64,000 nucleotides of DNA from positions 1 to 64,000 of the forward strand of contig NZ_FOWX01000027.1 of the NCBI RefSeq assembly GCF_900115555.1, written 5' to 3'. Each line of letters opens with the position of its first letter. Position 1 is the first letter of the stretch. The stretch comes from Pseudomonas borbori (lineage in GTDB: Bacteria; Pseudomonadota; Gammaproteobacteria; Pseudomonadales; Pseudomonadaceae). This document shows positions 1 through 9,763 of this stretch, one piece after another. The translations under genes were made by a program, and so were the position numbers. The notes beneath the pieces are model-generated. The model ran no database searches, was not told where the DNA came from, and saw only the letters and a program-made list of their open reading frames with translations.

Positions 1-653
1 AGCGGCGGGCCGGCGAGGAAGATGGTCGCCTGGTTGCGCACCATGATCGCCTCGTCGGCCATGGCCGGCACATAGGCGCCGCCGGCGGTGCAGGAGCCCA
101 TGACCACGGCGATCTGCGGGATGCCCATCGCGGACATATTGGCCTGGTTGAAGAAGATCCGGCCGAAGTGCTCGCGGTCGGGGAACACCTCGTCCTGACG
201 CGGCAGGTTGGCGCCGCCGGAATCGACCAGGTAGATGCACGGCAGGCGGTTCTGCTGGGCGATGGCCTGGGCGCGCAGGTGCTTCTTCACCGTCAGCGGG
301 TAGTAGCTGCCGCCTTTTACCGTGGCGTCGTTGGCCACGATCATGCACTCGACACCCTCGACCCGGCCGATGCCGGCGATCACCCCGGCCGCGGGCACCT
401 CTTCGCTGTAGACGCCATGGGCGGCCAGTTGGCCGATCTCGAGGAACGGCGAGCCGAGATCCAGCAGGCGGTTGATGCGTTCGCGCGGCAGCAGCTTGCC
501 GCGCGAGCAATGCCGATGCTGGGCCTTCTCGCCGCCGCCTTCATGGACGCGGGCGAGCAGGGCGCGCAGGTCGCCCACCTGGGCGAGCATGGCCGCGCTG
601 TTGGCGGCGAACTCCGGTGAGCGGGTGTTGATCTGGGTGTGCAGGGTGGTCAT
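1..653 (-). CDS. liuB: Methylcrotonyl-CoA carboxylase carboxyltransferase (beta) subunit, N-terminal part
   Basis: Only the first 217 codons lie in the window; the gene runs off the left edge. The ATG is at 653 on the minus strand and the protein begins MTTLHTQINTRSPEF. Visible are the early RGKLLPRERINRLLD block, the YYPLTVKKHLRAQ stretch and the glycine-rich GSCTAGGAYVPAM segment of biotin-dependent acyl-CoA carboxyltransferases. The family transfers carboxyl from biotin to 3-methylcrotonyl-CoA in leucine degradation. It follows liuA on the same strand after about 85 bases, matching the known liuA-liuB gene order. A propionyl-CoA carboxylase beta subunit is the alternative, but the isovaleryl-CoA dehydrogenase neighbour favours methylcrotonyl-CoA. 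Confidence 0.9.
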   Translation of the reverse strand, partial: MTTLHTQINTRSPEFAANSAAMLAQVGDLRALLARVHEGGGEKAQHRHCSRGKLLPRERINRLLDLGSPFLEIGQLAAHGVYSEEVPAAGVIAGIGRVEGVECMIVANDATVKGGSYYPLTVKKHLRAQAIAQQNRLPCIYLVDSGGANLPRQDEVFPDREHFGRIFFNQANMSAMGIPQIAVVMGSCTAGGAYVPAMADEAIMVRNQATIFLAGPP

Positions 654-664
654 GGTTGCTTCCT

Positions 665-734
665 GTAGGGTGCGCCGTGCGCACCATGGCGATATTTGCG
701 GTGCGCGCGGCCTAGGCGGCCCCGCACACCCTAC
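665..734. repeat. Intergenic inverted repeat (GTAGGGTGCGCC family) between liuA and liuB
   Basis: The short liuA-liuB gap is filled by an imperfect inverted repeat. The left arm starts GTAGGGTGCGCCGTGCGCAC at 665 and the right arm ends CACACCCTAC at 734. The same arm sequence occurs at 60005-60066, so this is a dispersed repeat family. In the liu transcript it could form a stem between the two genes and change their relative expression (inference). Confidence 0.75.
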
Positions 735-737
735 GGG

Positions 738-1901
738 TCACTTGGTTTCGTTGAACAGCTCGCGGCCGATCAGCATGCGCCTGATCTCGCTGGTACCGGC
801 GCCGATCTCGTAGAGCTTGGCGTCGCGCAGCAAACGGCCGGTGGGGAATTCATTGATGTAGCCATTGCCGCCGAGGATCTGGATCGCCTCCAGGGCCATC
901 TGGGTGGCACGCTCGGCGCTGTAGAGGATCACCCCGGCGGCGTCCTTGCGCGTGGTCTCGCCGCGGTCGCAGGCCTGGGCCACGGCATACAGGTAGGCGC
1001 GGCTGGCGTTGAGCTGGGTGTACATGTCGGCGACCTTGCCCTGGATCATCTGGAACTCGCCGATGCTCTGGCCGAACTGCTTGCGGTCGTGGATATAGGG
1101 CAGCACCACGTCCAGGCAGGCCTGCATGATGCCGATCGGCCCGCCGGCGAGGACCACGCGTTCGTAGTCGAGGCCGCTCATCAGCACCTTCACTCCGCCG
1201 TTTTCCTTGCCGAGGATGTTCTCTTCCGGCACCTCGACGTCATCGAAGAACAGTTCGCAGGTGTTGGAGCCGCGCATGCCCAGTTTGTCGAACTTGCTGC
1301 CGCGGGAAAATCCCTTCCAGTCGCGCTCGACTATAAAGGCGGTGATGCCGTGCGCGCCCTTGTCCAGGTCGGTCTTGGCGTAGATCACATAGGTGTTGGC
1401 GTCCGGACCGTTGGTGATCCAGGTCTTGCTGCCGTTGAGCACGAAGCGGTCGCCGCGGCGCTCGGCGCGCAGTTTCATCGACACCACATCGGAGCCGGCG
1501 TTCGGCTCGCTCATGGCCAGGGCGCCGACGTGCTCGCCGCTGATCAGCTTGGGCAGGTACTTGGCCTTCTGCGCGGCCGTGCCGTTGCGGTTGATCTGGT
1601 TGACGCAGAGGTTGGAGTGGGCGCCGTAGGACAGGCCGACCGACGCCGAGGCGCGGCTGATCTCCTCGATGGCGACCACGTGGGCCAGGTAGCCGAGGCC
1701 GGCGCCGCCGTATTCCTCGGACACGGTGACGCCGAGCAGGCCCATGTCGCCGAACTTCTTCCACATGTCGGCGGGGAACAGGTTGTCGCTGTCGATGGCG
1801 GCGGCGCGCGGCGTCAGCTCGGCGGCGACGAAGGCCTGGACCTGCTCGCGCAGCATGTCGATGGTTTCGCCGAGGGCGAAGTTGAGGGACGGATAGCTCA
1901 T
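738..1901 (-). CDS. liuA: Isovaleryl-CoA dehydrogenase
   Basis: A 387-residue acyl-CoA dehydrogenase of normal length. It oxidises isovaleryl-CoA to 3-methylcrotonyl-CoA, passing electrons to electron-transfer flavoprotein. The FAD/acyl-CoA signature ALAMSEPNAGSD is near residues 127-138. The decisive feature is E247 in SGLDYERVVLAGGP: in isovaleryl-CoA dehydrogenases the catalytic glutamate is here, not in the later YEG position used by other family members. The C-terminal part has GAGTSEIRR. It is the first gene of the liu operon, with liuB next. A perfect 18-base palindrome at 1962-1979 upstream is a likely LiuR operator. The start at 1901 gives the family N-terminus MSYPSLNFALGE. Confidence 0.95.
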   Translation of the reverse strand: MSYPSLNFALGETIDMLREQVQAFVAAELTPRAAAIDSDNLFPADMWKKFGDMGLLGVTVSEEYGGAGLGYLAHVVAIEEISRASASVGLSYGAHSNLCVNQINRNGTAAQKAKYLPKLISGEHVGALAMSEPNAGSDVVSMKLRAERRGDRFVLNGSKTWITNGPDANTYVIYAKTDLDKGAHGITAFIVERDWKGFSRGSKFDKLGMRGSNTCELFFDDVEVPEENILGKENGGVKVLMSGLDYERVVLAGGPIGIMQACLDVVLPYIHDRKQFGQSIGEFQMIQGKVADMYTQLNASRAYLYAVAQACDRGETTRKDAAGVILYSAERATQMALEAIQILGGNGYINEFPTGRLLRDAKLYEIGAGTSEIRRMLIGRELFNETK

Positions 1902-1961
1902 GGGGGCACCTTGTTGTCGTTGTCGTGGCAGGTTTGGGTGGAGGCTTGTCAGTCTGCATAC

Positions 1962-1979
1962 CTTTACGTTAACGTAAAG
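1962..1979. promoter_or_regulatory. LiuR-type operator in the liuA / acyl-CoA synthetase divergent region
   Basis: CTTTACGTTAACGTAAAG is a perfect 18-base palindrome 61 bases upstream of the liuA start and 85 bases upstream of the divergent synthetase gene at 2064. Similar sites lie before the ABC operon at 4775 and before liuR at 11386. In the liuA direction ACGTAAAGGTA continues into TATGCA, a possible -10. The regulator assignment is inferred from the shared motif and the liuR gene. Confidence 0.8.
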
Positions 1980-2063
1980 CTGGCTTAGCGCGCTGTCAAG
2001 TCTCCGATAGCGGGCGCAGCCCGGACGCCAGACCTCAGAACAAGCAAAAGAATCGAGGAACTC

Positions 2064-3746
<1,683 letters not shown>

Positions 3747-3804
3747 GCTTTGGCACCTGCGGCGTCCGTCAGTCGGGCGCCGCCGCAGATCATGGAGTAA
3801 TCCG

Positions 3805-4395
3805 ATGTCCCAGCAGATCAGCCGTTTTGCACTGCCCGACAACCTCGAACAATTACCTGACGACCTGCGCCAGCGGATACTCGCGGTGCAGGAGAAGGCC
3901 GGCTTCGTGCCCCATGTGTTCCTCATGCTGGCCCACCGTCCGGACGAGTTTCGCGCCTTCTTCGCCTACCACGATGCCCTGATGGAGCGCGAATCCGACA
4001 GCCTGACGCCGGCGGAAAAGGAGATGATCGTGGTCGCCACCAGTGCCCGCCACGGCTGCCTGTATTGCGTGGTAGCGCATGGCGCGGTGTTGCGCATCTA
4101 CAGCAAGGATCCGCTGCTCGCCGACCAGGTGGCGGTCAACCACCGCACGGCGCCGATCGGCGTGCGCCAGCGCCTGATGCTCGACTTCGCCTTTCACGTC
4201 GGGCTCGAGCGTGGCGGCCTGGATGCTGACTGGCAGGCACGCCTGCAGGCGGTCGGCTTCAGCCTCGACGACATCTGGGACATCGGCGCCATCACCGCGT
4301 TCTTCAGTTTGTCCAACCGCCTGGTATCGCTGGCCGGCACGCCACCCAATGCCGAGTTCTATCTGATGGGTCGCGTGCCCAGGGCGGCACGTTGA
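3805..4395 (+). CDS. AhpD-like peroxidase-related protein (carboxymuconolactone decarboxylase fold)
   Basis: A 196-residue protein of the alkylhydroperoxidase/CMD family. C85 and C88 in HGCLYC plus H92 form the CxxCxxxH motif of AhpD-type proton relay/peroxidase sites. The length and the opening LPDNLEQLPDDLRQRI resemble the uncharacterised peroxidase-related enzyme subgroup. It lies 58 bases behind the acyl-CoA synthetase, probably in the same transcript. A role in removing hydroperoxides made during acid catabolism is possible but not shown. Confidence 0.8.
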   Translation: MSQQISRFALPDNLEQLPDDLRQRILAVQEKAGFVPHVFLMLAHRPDEFRAFFAYHDALMERESDSLTPAEKEMIVVATSARHGCLYCVVAHGAVLRIYSKDPLLADQVAVNHRTAPIGVRQRLMLDFAFHVGLERGGLDADWQARLQAVGFSLDDIWDIGAITAFFSLSNRLVSLAGTPPNAEFYLMGRVPRAAR

Positions 4396-4774
4396 AGCTG
4401 CGCCGATAGCTGCAGCGCAAGCTCCCCTGGTCATGCCGCTGGAGCCGGGCATGACTTCTTCGCACGTCCAGGGGGCGGGCAGGGCTGTGCGCGGCGAATG
4501 CGGCGCTTCCCAGTGGTGCGATATTTATGCATAACGCACCTGATTTATTGCTCGTTATTATTTTATTAACGCATGCATATACTCGATTTCAGCGCAGTGA
4601 CCGGAGGCAGCGGGCAAGCAAGGCCTGACATCATTCAGGCGGATCTCGCATTTTCAGTCGGATTGCGGCTAGTCAGTCGAAATTAGACTTTTGTATAGTG
4701 TTGTCGTTTACGTAAAGGTAATAGTGTCAGCAGCGCCATAACCAATAACAACAAACAAGGTTAGAGGGCTCCAC
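4396..4774. other. 379-base intergenic region before the ABC importer operon
   Basis: No convincing open frame. The part from about 4500 to 4770 is notably AT-richer than its surroundings and contains TTATTATTTTATTAACG near 4555-4571, consistent with a regulatory region. The LiuR-like site at 4700-4717 sits 58 bases before the first gene. Confidence 0.7.
4700..4717 (+). promoter_or_regulatory. LiuR-like operator upstream of the ABC importer operon
   Basis: GTTGTCGTTTACGTAAAG matches the liuA palindrome at 14 of 18 bases and contains the perfect 10-base palindrome TTTACGTAAA (4707-4716). The 11-mer ACGTAAAGGTA (4710-4720) also occurs upstream of liuA, at 1959-1969, in the same orientation relative to the gene. 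TAATAG directly after it is a possible -10. Confidence 0.65.
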
Positions 4775-5551
4775 ATGTCACCCGAATTCGTGTTGGAAAC
4801 ACGCGGATTGACCAAGGAATTTCGCGGCTTCACCGCAGTGGATTCGGTCGATCTCCGTGTGCAGAAGGGGCATATCCATGCCTTGATCGGGCCCAACGGG
4901 GCCGGCAAGACCACGGTGTTCAACCTGCTCAGCAAGTTCCTCGCACCCAGCAGTGGCGAGATCATCTACCAGGGCAAACCCATCACCGGCCTGCAGCCGA
5001 ACCAGATCGCCCGACTCGGTCTGGTGCGTTCCTTCCAGATTTCCGCGGTCTTCGGCCACATGAGCGTGCTGGAGAACGTGCGTGTGGCGCTGCAGCGCAA
5101 GCTGGGCAACTCCTTTCACTTCTGGAAGTCCGAGCGCAGCCTCGAGGCCCTCAACGAGCGCGCCCTGCAGATGCTCGATGAGGTGGGCCTGCTCGAATTC
5201 GCCGACACCCTGACCATCGAGCTGCCCTACGGCCGCAAACGCGCGCTGGAGCTGGCCACCACCCTGGCGCTGGACCCGGCCGTGCTGCTGCTCGACGAGC
5301 CGACCCAGGGCATGGGCGGCGAGGACGTGGAGATGGTCATCGGCCTGGTGCGCCGCGCTGCGGTGGGGCGCACGGTGCTGATGGTCGAGCACAACCTCAG
5401 TGTGGTCAGCCAGCTGTGCGACCGCATCACCGTGCTGGCTCGCGGCGCGATTCTCGCCGAGGGCGACTACGCCAGCGTGTCCGCCAACCCCCTGGTGCGC
5501 GAGGCCTACCTGGGCAGCGAAGCGGCCGTCCTCGAGGAGGGCCACGCATGA
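4775..5551 (+). CDS. Branched-chain amino acid type ABC transporter, ATP-binding protein (LivG-like)
   Basis: A 258-residue ABC ATPase, first gene of a five-gene importer operon. Walker A GPNGAGKT is at residues 39-46, the LivG-type signature loop LPYGRKRALEL near 150-160, Walker B VLLLDEP near 170-176, and the switch histidine follows in MVEHN. It lies inside the membrane bound to the permeases and powers uptake. LivG-type subunits typically have the YG.xR form of the signature seen here. The LiuR-like site upstream suggests the cargo is a leucine-family compound, but the ligand is not readable from the ATPase. Confidence 0.9.
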   Translation: MSPEFVLETRGLTKEFRGFTAVDSVDLRVQKGHIHALIGPNGAGKTTVFNLLSKFLAPSSGEIIYQGKPITGLQPNQIARLGLVRSFQISAVFGHMSVLENVRVALQRKLGNSFHFWKSERSLEALNERALQMLDEVGLLEFADTLTIELPYGRKRALELATTLALDPAVLLLDEPTQGMGGEDVEMVIGLVRRAAVGRTVLMVEHNLSVVSQLCDRITVLARGAILAEGDYASVSANPLVREAYLGSEAAVLEEGHA

Positions 5552-6270
5552 CCAGCCTACACTCCCCGGATTACGAACAGCTGCGGGTCAGCGACCTGCA
5601 CGCCTTCTACGGCGAATCGCACATTCTGCACGGCATCGACCTGCTGGTTCGGCGTGGCGAACTGGTGACCCTGCTTGGGCGCAACGGCTCGGGACGCTCC
5701 ACCACCCTGCGCGCGATCATGAACATGGTGGGTCGGCGTACCGGCTCGATCGTGATCAACGGCAACGAGACCCTGGGTATCGCCGCGCACCTGATCCCGC
5801 GTCTGGGCGTCGGTTTCTGCCCCGAAGAGCGCGGCATCTTCGCCAGCCTCAACGTCGAGGAGAACCTGCTGCTGCCGCCGATGGTGCGTAGCGGCGGCAT
5901 GAGCCTCGATGAAATCTACGAGATGTTCCCCAACCTCTATGAGCGGCGTTTCAGCCAGGGCACCCGGTTGTCCGGCGGCGAGCAGCAGATGCTGGCCATG
6001 GCGCGCATCCTGCGCACCGGCGCCAACCTGCTGCTGCTCGACGAGATCACCGAGGGCCTGGCCCCGGTGATCGTGCAGAAGCTCGCCGAGGTACTGATCA
6101 AGCTCAAGAACAAGGGCCTGACCATCGTGTTGGTGGAACAGAACTTCCGCTTCGCCGCACCGCTGGCCGATCGGCACTACCTGATGGATCACGGCCAGAT
6201 TGTCGAGGAAATCGGCGCCGCCGAGCTGTCGTCCAAGCAGGAACTGCTGCACCGCTGCTTAGGCGTTTAA
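5548..6270 (+). CDS. ABC transporter ATP-binding protein (LivF-like) with Lys-to-Arg Walker A
   Basis: Start set at the ATG overlapping the previous stop (ATGA, 5548-5551), with GAGGAGG just before it; this gives 240 residues. Motifs: GRNGSGRS at 44-51, LSGGEQQMLAMAR near 145-157, and LLLLDEITEGLAP with the Walker B aspartate. The invariant Walker A lysine is replaced by R50. The sister ATPase encoded just upstream keeps its lysine, so the transporter may have one canonical and one altered ATP site. Everything else looks intact, so this is more likely a subgroup feature than decay. Confidence 0.88.
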   Translation: MTSLHSPDYEQLRVSDLHAFYGESHILHGIDLLVRRGELVTLLGRNGSGRSTTLRAIMNMVGRRTGSIVINGNETLGIAAHLIPRLGVGFCPEERGIFASLNVEENLLLPPMVRSGGMSLDEIYEMFPNLYERRFSQGTRLSGGEQQMLAMARILRTGANLLLLDEITEGLAPVIVQKLAEVLIKLKNKGLTIVLVEQNFRFAAPLADRHYLMDHGQIVEEIGAAELSSKQELLHRCLGV

Positions 6271-6373
6271 ACCGGGTTTCACCCCTCGCAACATGCAGTA
6301 CGACGTGGCCCAGGTCCGTCGTGTCGGGATTGCTTTGCCCGCTACAACAACAATAACTGTGGAAGGTAACGAG

Positions 6374-7588
6374 ATGAATCTGTTCCAGAAGACTGCAAGC
6401 ACCATCTTTGCCACCAGCCTGATCGCCAGCGCCGCCCAGGCGCAGTTCAGCGACGATGAAATCCGTATCGGCTACCTGGCCGACATGTCCGGCACTTACC
6501 GCGACCTTTCCGGCCCGGGTGGCCTTGAAGCGCTGAAAATGGCGGTCGAGGACTTCGGTGGCCAGGTCGATGGCAAGAAAATCGTCATCTTCAGTGCCGA
6601 TGACCTGAACAAGCCGGATGTCGGTGCCAATACCGTGCGTCAGTGGGTCGATGAGCGCAACGTCGACATGGTTACCGGCATGGTCGCCTCTTCGGTGGTA
6701 CTGGCGGCGAGCAAGGTGGTGGAGCAGGCCGGCAAGCTGGCGCTGATTTCCGGTGCGGCGGCCTCCAGCCTGACCAACGAATACTGCTCGCCCAATCATA
6801 TCCACTGGACTTACGACTCCTACGCCCTGGCCAACGGCACGGCCAAGGCGGTGCTGGCCAATGGCGGCAAGAGCTGGTTCATCCTCACCGCCGACTATGC
6901 CTTTGGCCACGCGATGGAAGCGGACATCACCAAGGTGGTCGAGGCCGATGGTGGCAGCGTCGTCAGCAAGGTTCGCCACCCGTTCCCCAGCAGCGACTTC
7001 TCGTCCTACATCTTGCAGGCTCAGGGTTCCGGTGCCGATGTGATCGCCCTGGCCAACGCCGGTGCCGATACGGTGAACTCGCTGATGACCGCCAGCCAGT
7101 TCGGTGTCGCCCAGTCCGGGCAGCAGCTGGCCGGCATGGTGGTATTCCTCAACGACATCCACGCCCTGGGCCTGGACGTGACACAGGGGCTGATGCTCAC
7201 CACCGGCTGGTACTGGGACATGAACGAAGACGCCCGCGCCTGGGCCCAGCGCTACCACGCGCGCTTCGGCAAGATGCCGGGCATGGTGCCGGCGGGCATC
7301 TACTCGGCCACCATGCACTACCTCAACGCGATCAAGGCCAGCGGCAGCGACGACGCGCAGACCGTGCGTGCGCAGATGATGGCCACCCCGGTCAACGACA
7401 TGTTCGCCAAGAACGGCAGCATCCGCGCCGACGGGCGCATGGTCCACGACATGTACCTGGCCCAGGTCAAGACCCCGGCCGAGTCGAAGGGGGAGTGGGA
7501 CCTGTACAAGATCGTGCGCACCATCCCCGGGAACGAGGCCTTCCGCCCGCTGGCCGCGAGCCAGTGCTCGCTGCTGTCGCAGAACTGA
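6374..7588 (+). CDS. ABC transporter periplasmic substrate-binding protein (LivJ/Peripla_BP family)
   Basis: Start chosen at ATG 6374 after GAAGGTAACGAG, giving 404 residues with a signal peptide ending near AQAQFSDDE; an upstream frame extension lacks a signal sequence. The mature part begins EIRIGYLADMSGTY, typical of the Leu/Ile/Val-binding fold, and continues with the GGLEALKMAVEDFGG helix. It captures ligand in the periplasm for the two permeases encoded downstream. Members of this fold bind amino acids, amides, acids or aromatics. Linkage to the LiuR site and to acyl-CoA synthetases makes a branched acid as plausible as leucine. Confidence 0.88.
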   Translation: MNLFQKTASTIFATSLIASAAQAQFSDDEIRIGYLADMSGTYRDLSGPGGLEALKMAVEDFGGQVDGKKIVIFSADDLNKPDVGANTVRQWVDERNVDMVTGMVASSVVLAASKVVEQAGKLALISGAAASSLTNEYCSPNHIHWTYDSYALANGTAKAVLANGGKSWFILTADYAFGHAMEADITKVVEADGGSVVSKVRHPFPSSDFSSYILQAQGSGADVIALANAGADTVNSLMTASQFGVAQSGQQLAGMVVFLNDIHALGLDVTQGLMLTTGWYWDMNEDARAWAQRYHARFGKMPGMVPAGIYSATMHYLNAIKASGSDDAQTVRAQMMATPVNDMFAKNGSIRADGRMVHDMYLAQVKTPAESKGEWDLYKIVRTIPGNEAFRPLAASQCSLLSQN

Positions 7589-7661
7589 TCGGCAATCAAC
7601 CCCAGCTATTCACCCGGCCGCGCACGGCCGGGTGTCACGGACTTTCAGCGGGTGGTAAATC

Positions 7662-8549
7662 ATGACTATGCTATTCGGCATTCCCCTGAGCGTGCTGTTC
7701 GGCCAGTTGCTCCTGGGTCTGATCAACGGGGCTTTCTATGCCTTGCTCAGCCTGGGCCTGGCGATCATCTTCGGCCTGCTGCGGATCATCAACTTCGCCC
7801 ATGGCGCGCAGTACATGCTCGGCGCCTTCGCCGCGGTGCTCGGCCTCAACTACCTGGGCGTCAACTACTGGGTCGCGCTGGTGCTGGCTCCGTTGCTGGT
7901 CGGCGCCCTCGGCATGCTGATCGAGCGGGGTCTGCTGCGGCGCATTGCCGGCGAGGATCACCTCTACGGCCTGCTACTGACCTTCGGCCTGGCGCTGATC
8001 GTCGAGGGCAGCTTCGTCAAGCTGTTCGGTGTGTCGGGCCTGTCCTACCCGATGCCGGAGCAGCTCAAGGGCGGCTACAACCTCGGCTTCATGTTCCTGC
8101 CCACCTACCGCGCCTGGGTGGTGGTGGCCGCACTGGTGGTGTGCCTGGCCACCTGGTTCATGATCGAGCGCACCCGACTCGGTTCCTACCTGCGTGCCGG
8201 CACCGAAAACCCCAGGCTGATGCAGGCCTTCGGCATCAACGTGCCGCTGCTGATCACCCTGACCTACGGCTACGGCGCGGCCCTGGCGGCCTTCGCCGGC
8301 GTGCTGGCGGCACCGATCTACTCGGTGACGCCGACCATGGGTGCCAACCTGCTGATCGTGGTGTTCGCCGTAGTGGTCATCGGCGGCATGGGTTCGATCA
8401 TGGGGGCCATCGTCACCGGCCTGGCCATGGGCCTGATCGAGGGGCTGACCAAGGTGTTCTACCCCGAGGCGGCCAACACCGTGGTGTTTCTGGTCATGGT
8501 GATCGTGCTGCTGGTCCGTCCCGCGGGACTCTTCGGTAAGGAGGCATAA
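7662..8549 (+). CDS. ABC transporter permease (LivH-like)
   Basis: A 295-residue integral membrane protein with about eight hydrophobic segments. The N-terminal GLINGAFYALLSLGLAIIFG and the INFAHGAQYMLGAF segment are characteristic of LivH permeases, as is the C-terminal VVVIGGMGSIMGAI region that contacts the ATPase. It is separated by 73 bases from the binding-protein gene and by 2 bases from the second permease, so it belongs to one operon. Confidence 0.92.
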   Translation: MTMLFGIPLSVLFGQLLLGLINGAFYALLSLGLAIIFGLLRIINFAHGAQYMLGAFAAVLGLNYLGVNYWVALVLAPLLVGALGMLIERGLLRRIAGEDHLYGLLLTFGLALIVEGSFVKLFGVSGLSYPMPEQLKGGYNLGFMFLPTYRAWVVVAALVVCLATWFMIERTRLGSYLRAGTENPRLMQAFGINVPLLITLTYGYGAALAAFAGVLAAPIYSVTPTMGANLLIVVFAVVVIGGMGSIMGAIVTGLAMGLIEGLTKVFYPEAANTVVFLVMVIVLLVRPAGLFGKEA

Positions 8550-8551
8550 AG

Positions 8552-9556
8552 ATGACGAGTCTGGAAATCAAAGCCGGGGCCCGGGTCCTGCAAACGCAGG
8601 TGGTGCAGCAGCGCGAGCAAGCCGCCGTAAGGCGCAAGCGCTGGTTCTACCTGGCCCTGTTCGGCGTGGCGCTGGTCGCGCCGTTGGCGGTGTATCCGGT
8701 ATTCCTGATGAAGCTGCTGTGCTTCGCCCTGTTCGCCTGCGCCTTCAACCTGTTGCTTGGCTACGCGGGGCTGCTGTCGTTCGGTCACGCGGCCTTCCTC
8801 GCCACCGGCGGCTATGTCACCGGCTTTCTGCTCAGTCACTACAGTGGCCTGGGCACCGAACTGGGGATTCTCGCCGGTACCCTGGCCTCAACCCTGCTGG
8901 GGCTGGGCTTCGGCCTGCTGGCGATCCGCCGTCAGGGTATCTATTTCGCCATGATCACCCTGGCGTTGGCCCAGCTGGTGTTCTTCATCTATATGCAGGC
9001 ACCGTTCACCGGTGGTGAGGATGGGCTGCACGGTGTGCCCCGTGGTCAGTTGCTCGGCCTGTTCGACCTGAACGACAACCTGACCCTGTACTACTTCGTC
9101 CTCGCGGTGTTCATGCTCGGCTTCGCCATGATCCAGCGCACCATCCACTCGCCCTATGGGCAGGTGCTCAAGGCGATTCGCGAGAACGAGCCGCGGGCCA
9201 TCTCCCTCGGTTACAACGTCGATGCGCACAAGTTGCTGGCCTTCGTCATCTCGGCGGCACTGACCGGCCTGGCCGGCTCGACCAAGACCGTGGTGTTCCA
9301 GTTGGCCTCGTTGACCGACGCCCATTGGCACATGTCCGGCGAGGTGATCCTGATGACCCTGCTCGGCGGGGTCGGCACCGTGATCGGTCCGTTCGTTGGC
9401 GCCACCGTGGTGGTCACCCTGCAGAGCTATCTGTCCAACGGCCCGCTGGGCGAGTGGGTACACGTGATACTCGGCGTGATCTTCGTCCTCTGTGTGTTGC
9501 TGTTCCGGGTTGGCATCGTCGGCTGGGTGCTCAAGCTGGCGCGACGCAACTTCTAA
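8552..9556 (+). CDS. ABC transporter permease (LivM-like)
   Basis: A 334-residue permease. A basic N-terminal stretch (about 40 residues, VRRKRW) precedes the membrane segments. LivM hallmarks are NLLLGYAGLLSFGHAAF and the coupling region RAISLGYNVDAHKLLAF, followed by LLGGVGTVIGPFVGA. It pairs with the LivH-like protein to form the channel. It starts two bases after the previous stop, indicating translational coupling, and is the last transporter gene of the operon. Confidence 0.92.
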   Translation: MTSLEIKAGARVLQTQVVQQREQAAVRRKRWFYLALFGVALVAPLAVYPVFLMKLLCFALFACAFNLLLGYAGLLSFGHAAFLATGGYVTGFLLSHYSGLGTELGILAGTLASTLLGLGFGLLAIRRQGIYFAMITLALAQLVFFIYMQAPFTGGEDGLHGVPRGQLLGLFDLNDNLTLYYFVLAVFMLGFAMIQRTIHSPYGQVLKAIRENEPRAISLGYNVDAHKLLAFVISAALTGLAGSTKTVVFQLASLTDAHWHMSGEVILMTLLGGVGTVIGPFVGATVVVTLQSYLSNGPLGEWVHVILGVIFVLCVLLFRVGIVGWVLKLARRNF

Positions 9557-9763
9557 CCCCCCCCTTAGTCGCTCACGGCGCGGACCTCGGTCCGCGGCGC
9601 GGGTTGCTGTTTGCCAAATTCACCCTGCCGAGTCGGCAGGGGTGTCTAGCACCCACGGGAAATCCTGTGGGGAACTGGCCGGTTGTGCCGGCCTTCGCCG
9701 GGTATTGCGCCGCAGTGGGCTGTTTGGGGTTGGTGCATTACCCACCTACAAGAAGAGAGACCT
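9557..9763. other. Structured intergenic region before the porin gene
   Basis: No gene seen. It contains a near-perfect palindrome, CCCTGCCGA at 9623-9631 facing TCGGCAGGG at 9633-9641, and a GC-rich stem around 9581-9598 (GCGGACC/GGTCCGC). Neither is followed by a T tract, so they are not standard terminators. A separate promoter or operator for the porin is possible. Confidence 0.4.

Noticed and set aside
696..1988. A 430-residue plus-strand frame antisense to liuA
   Set aside because: It mirrors the liuA coding frame, is rich in Val/Gly/His/Ala as expected from complement of GC-rich codons, and has no recognisable motifs.
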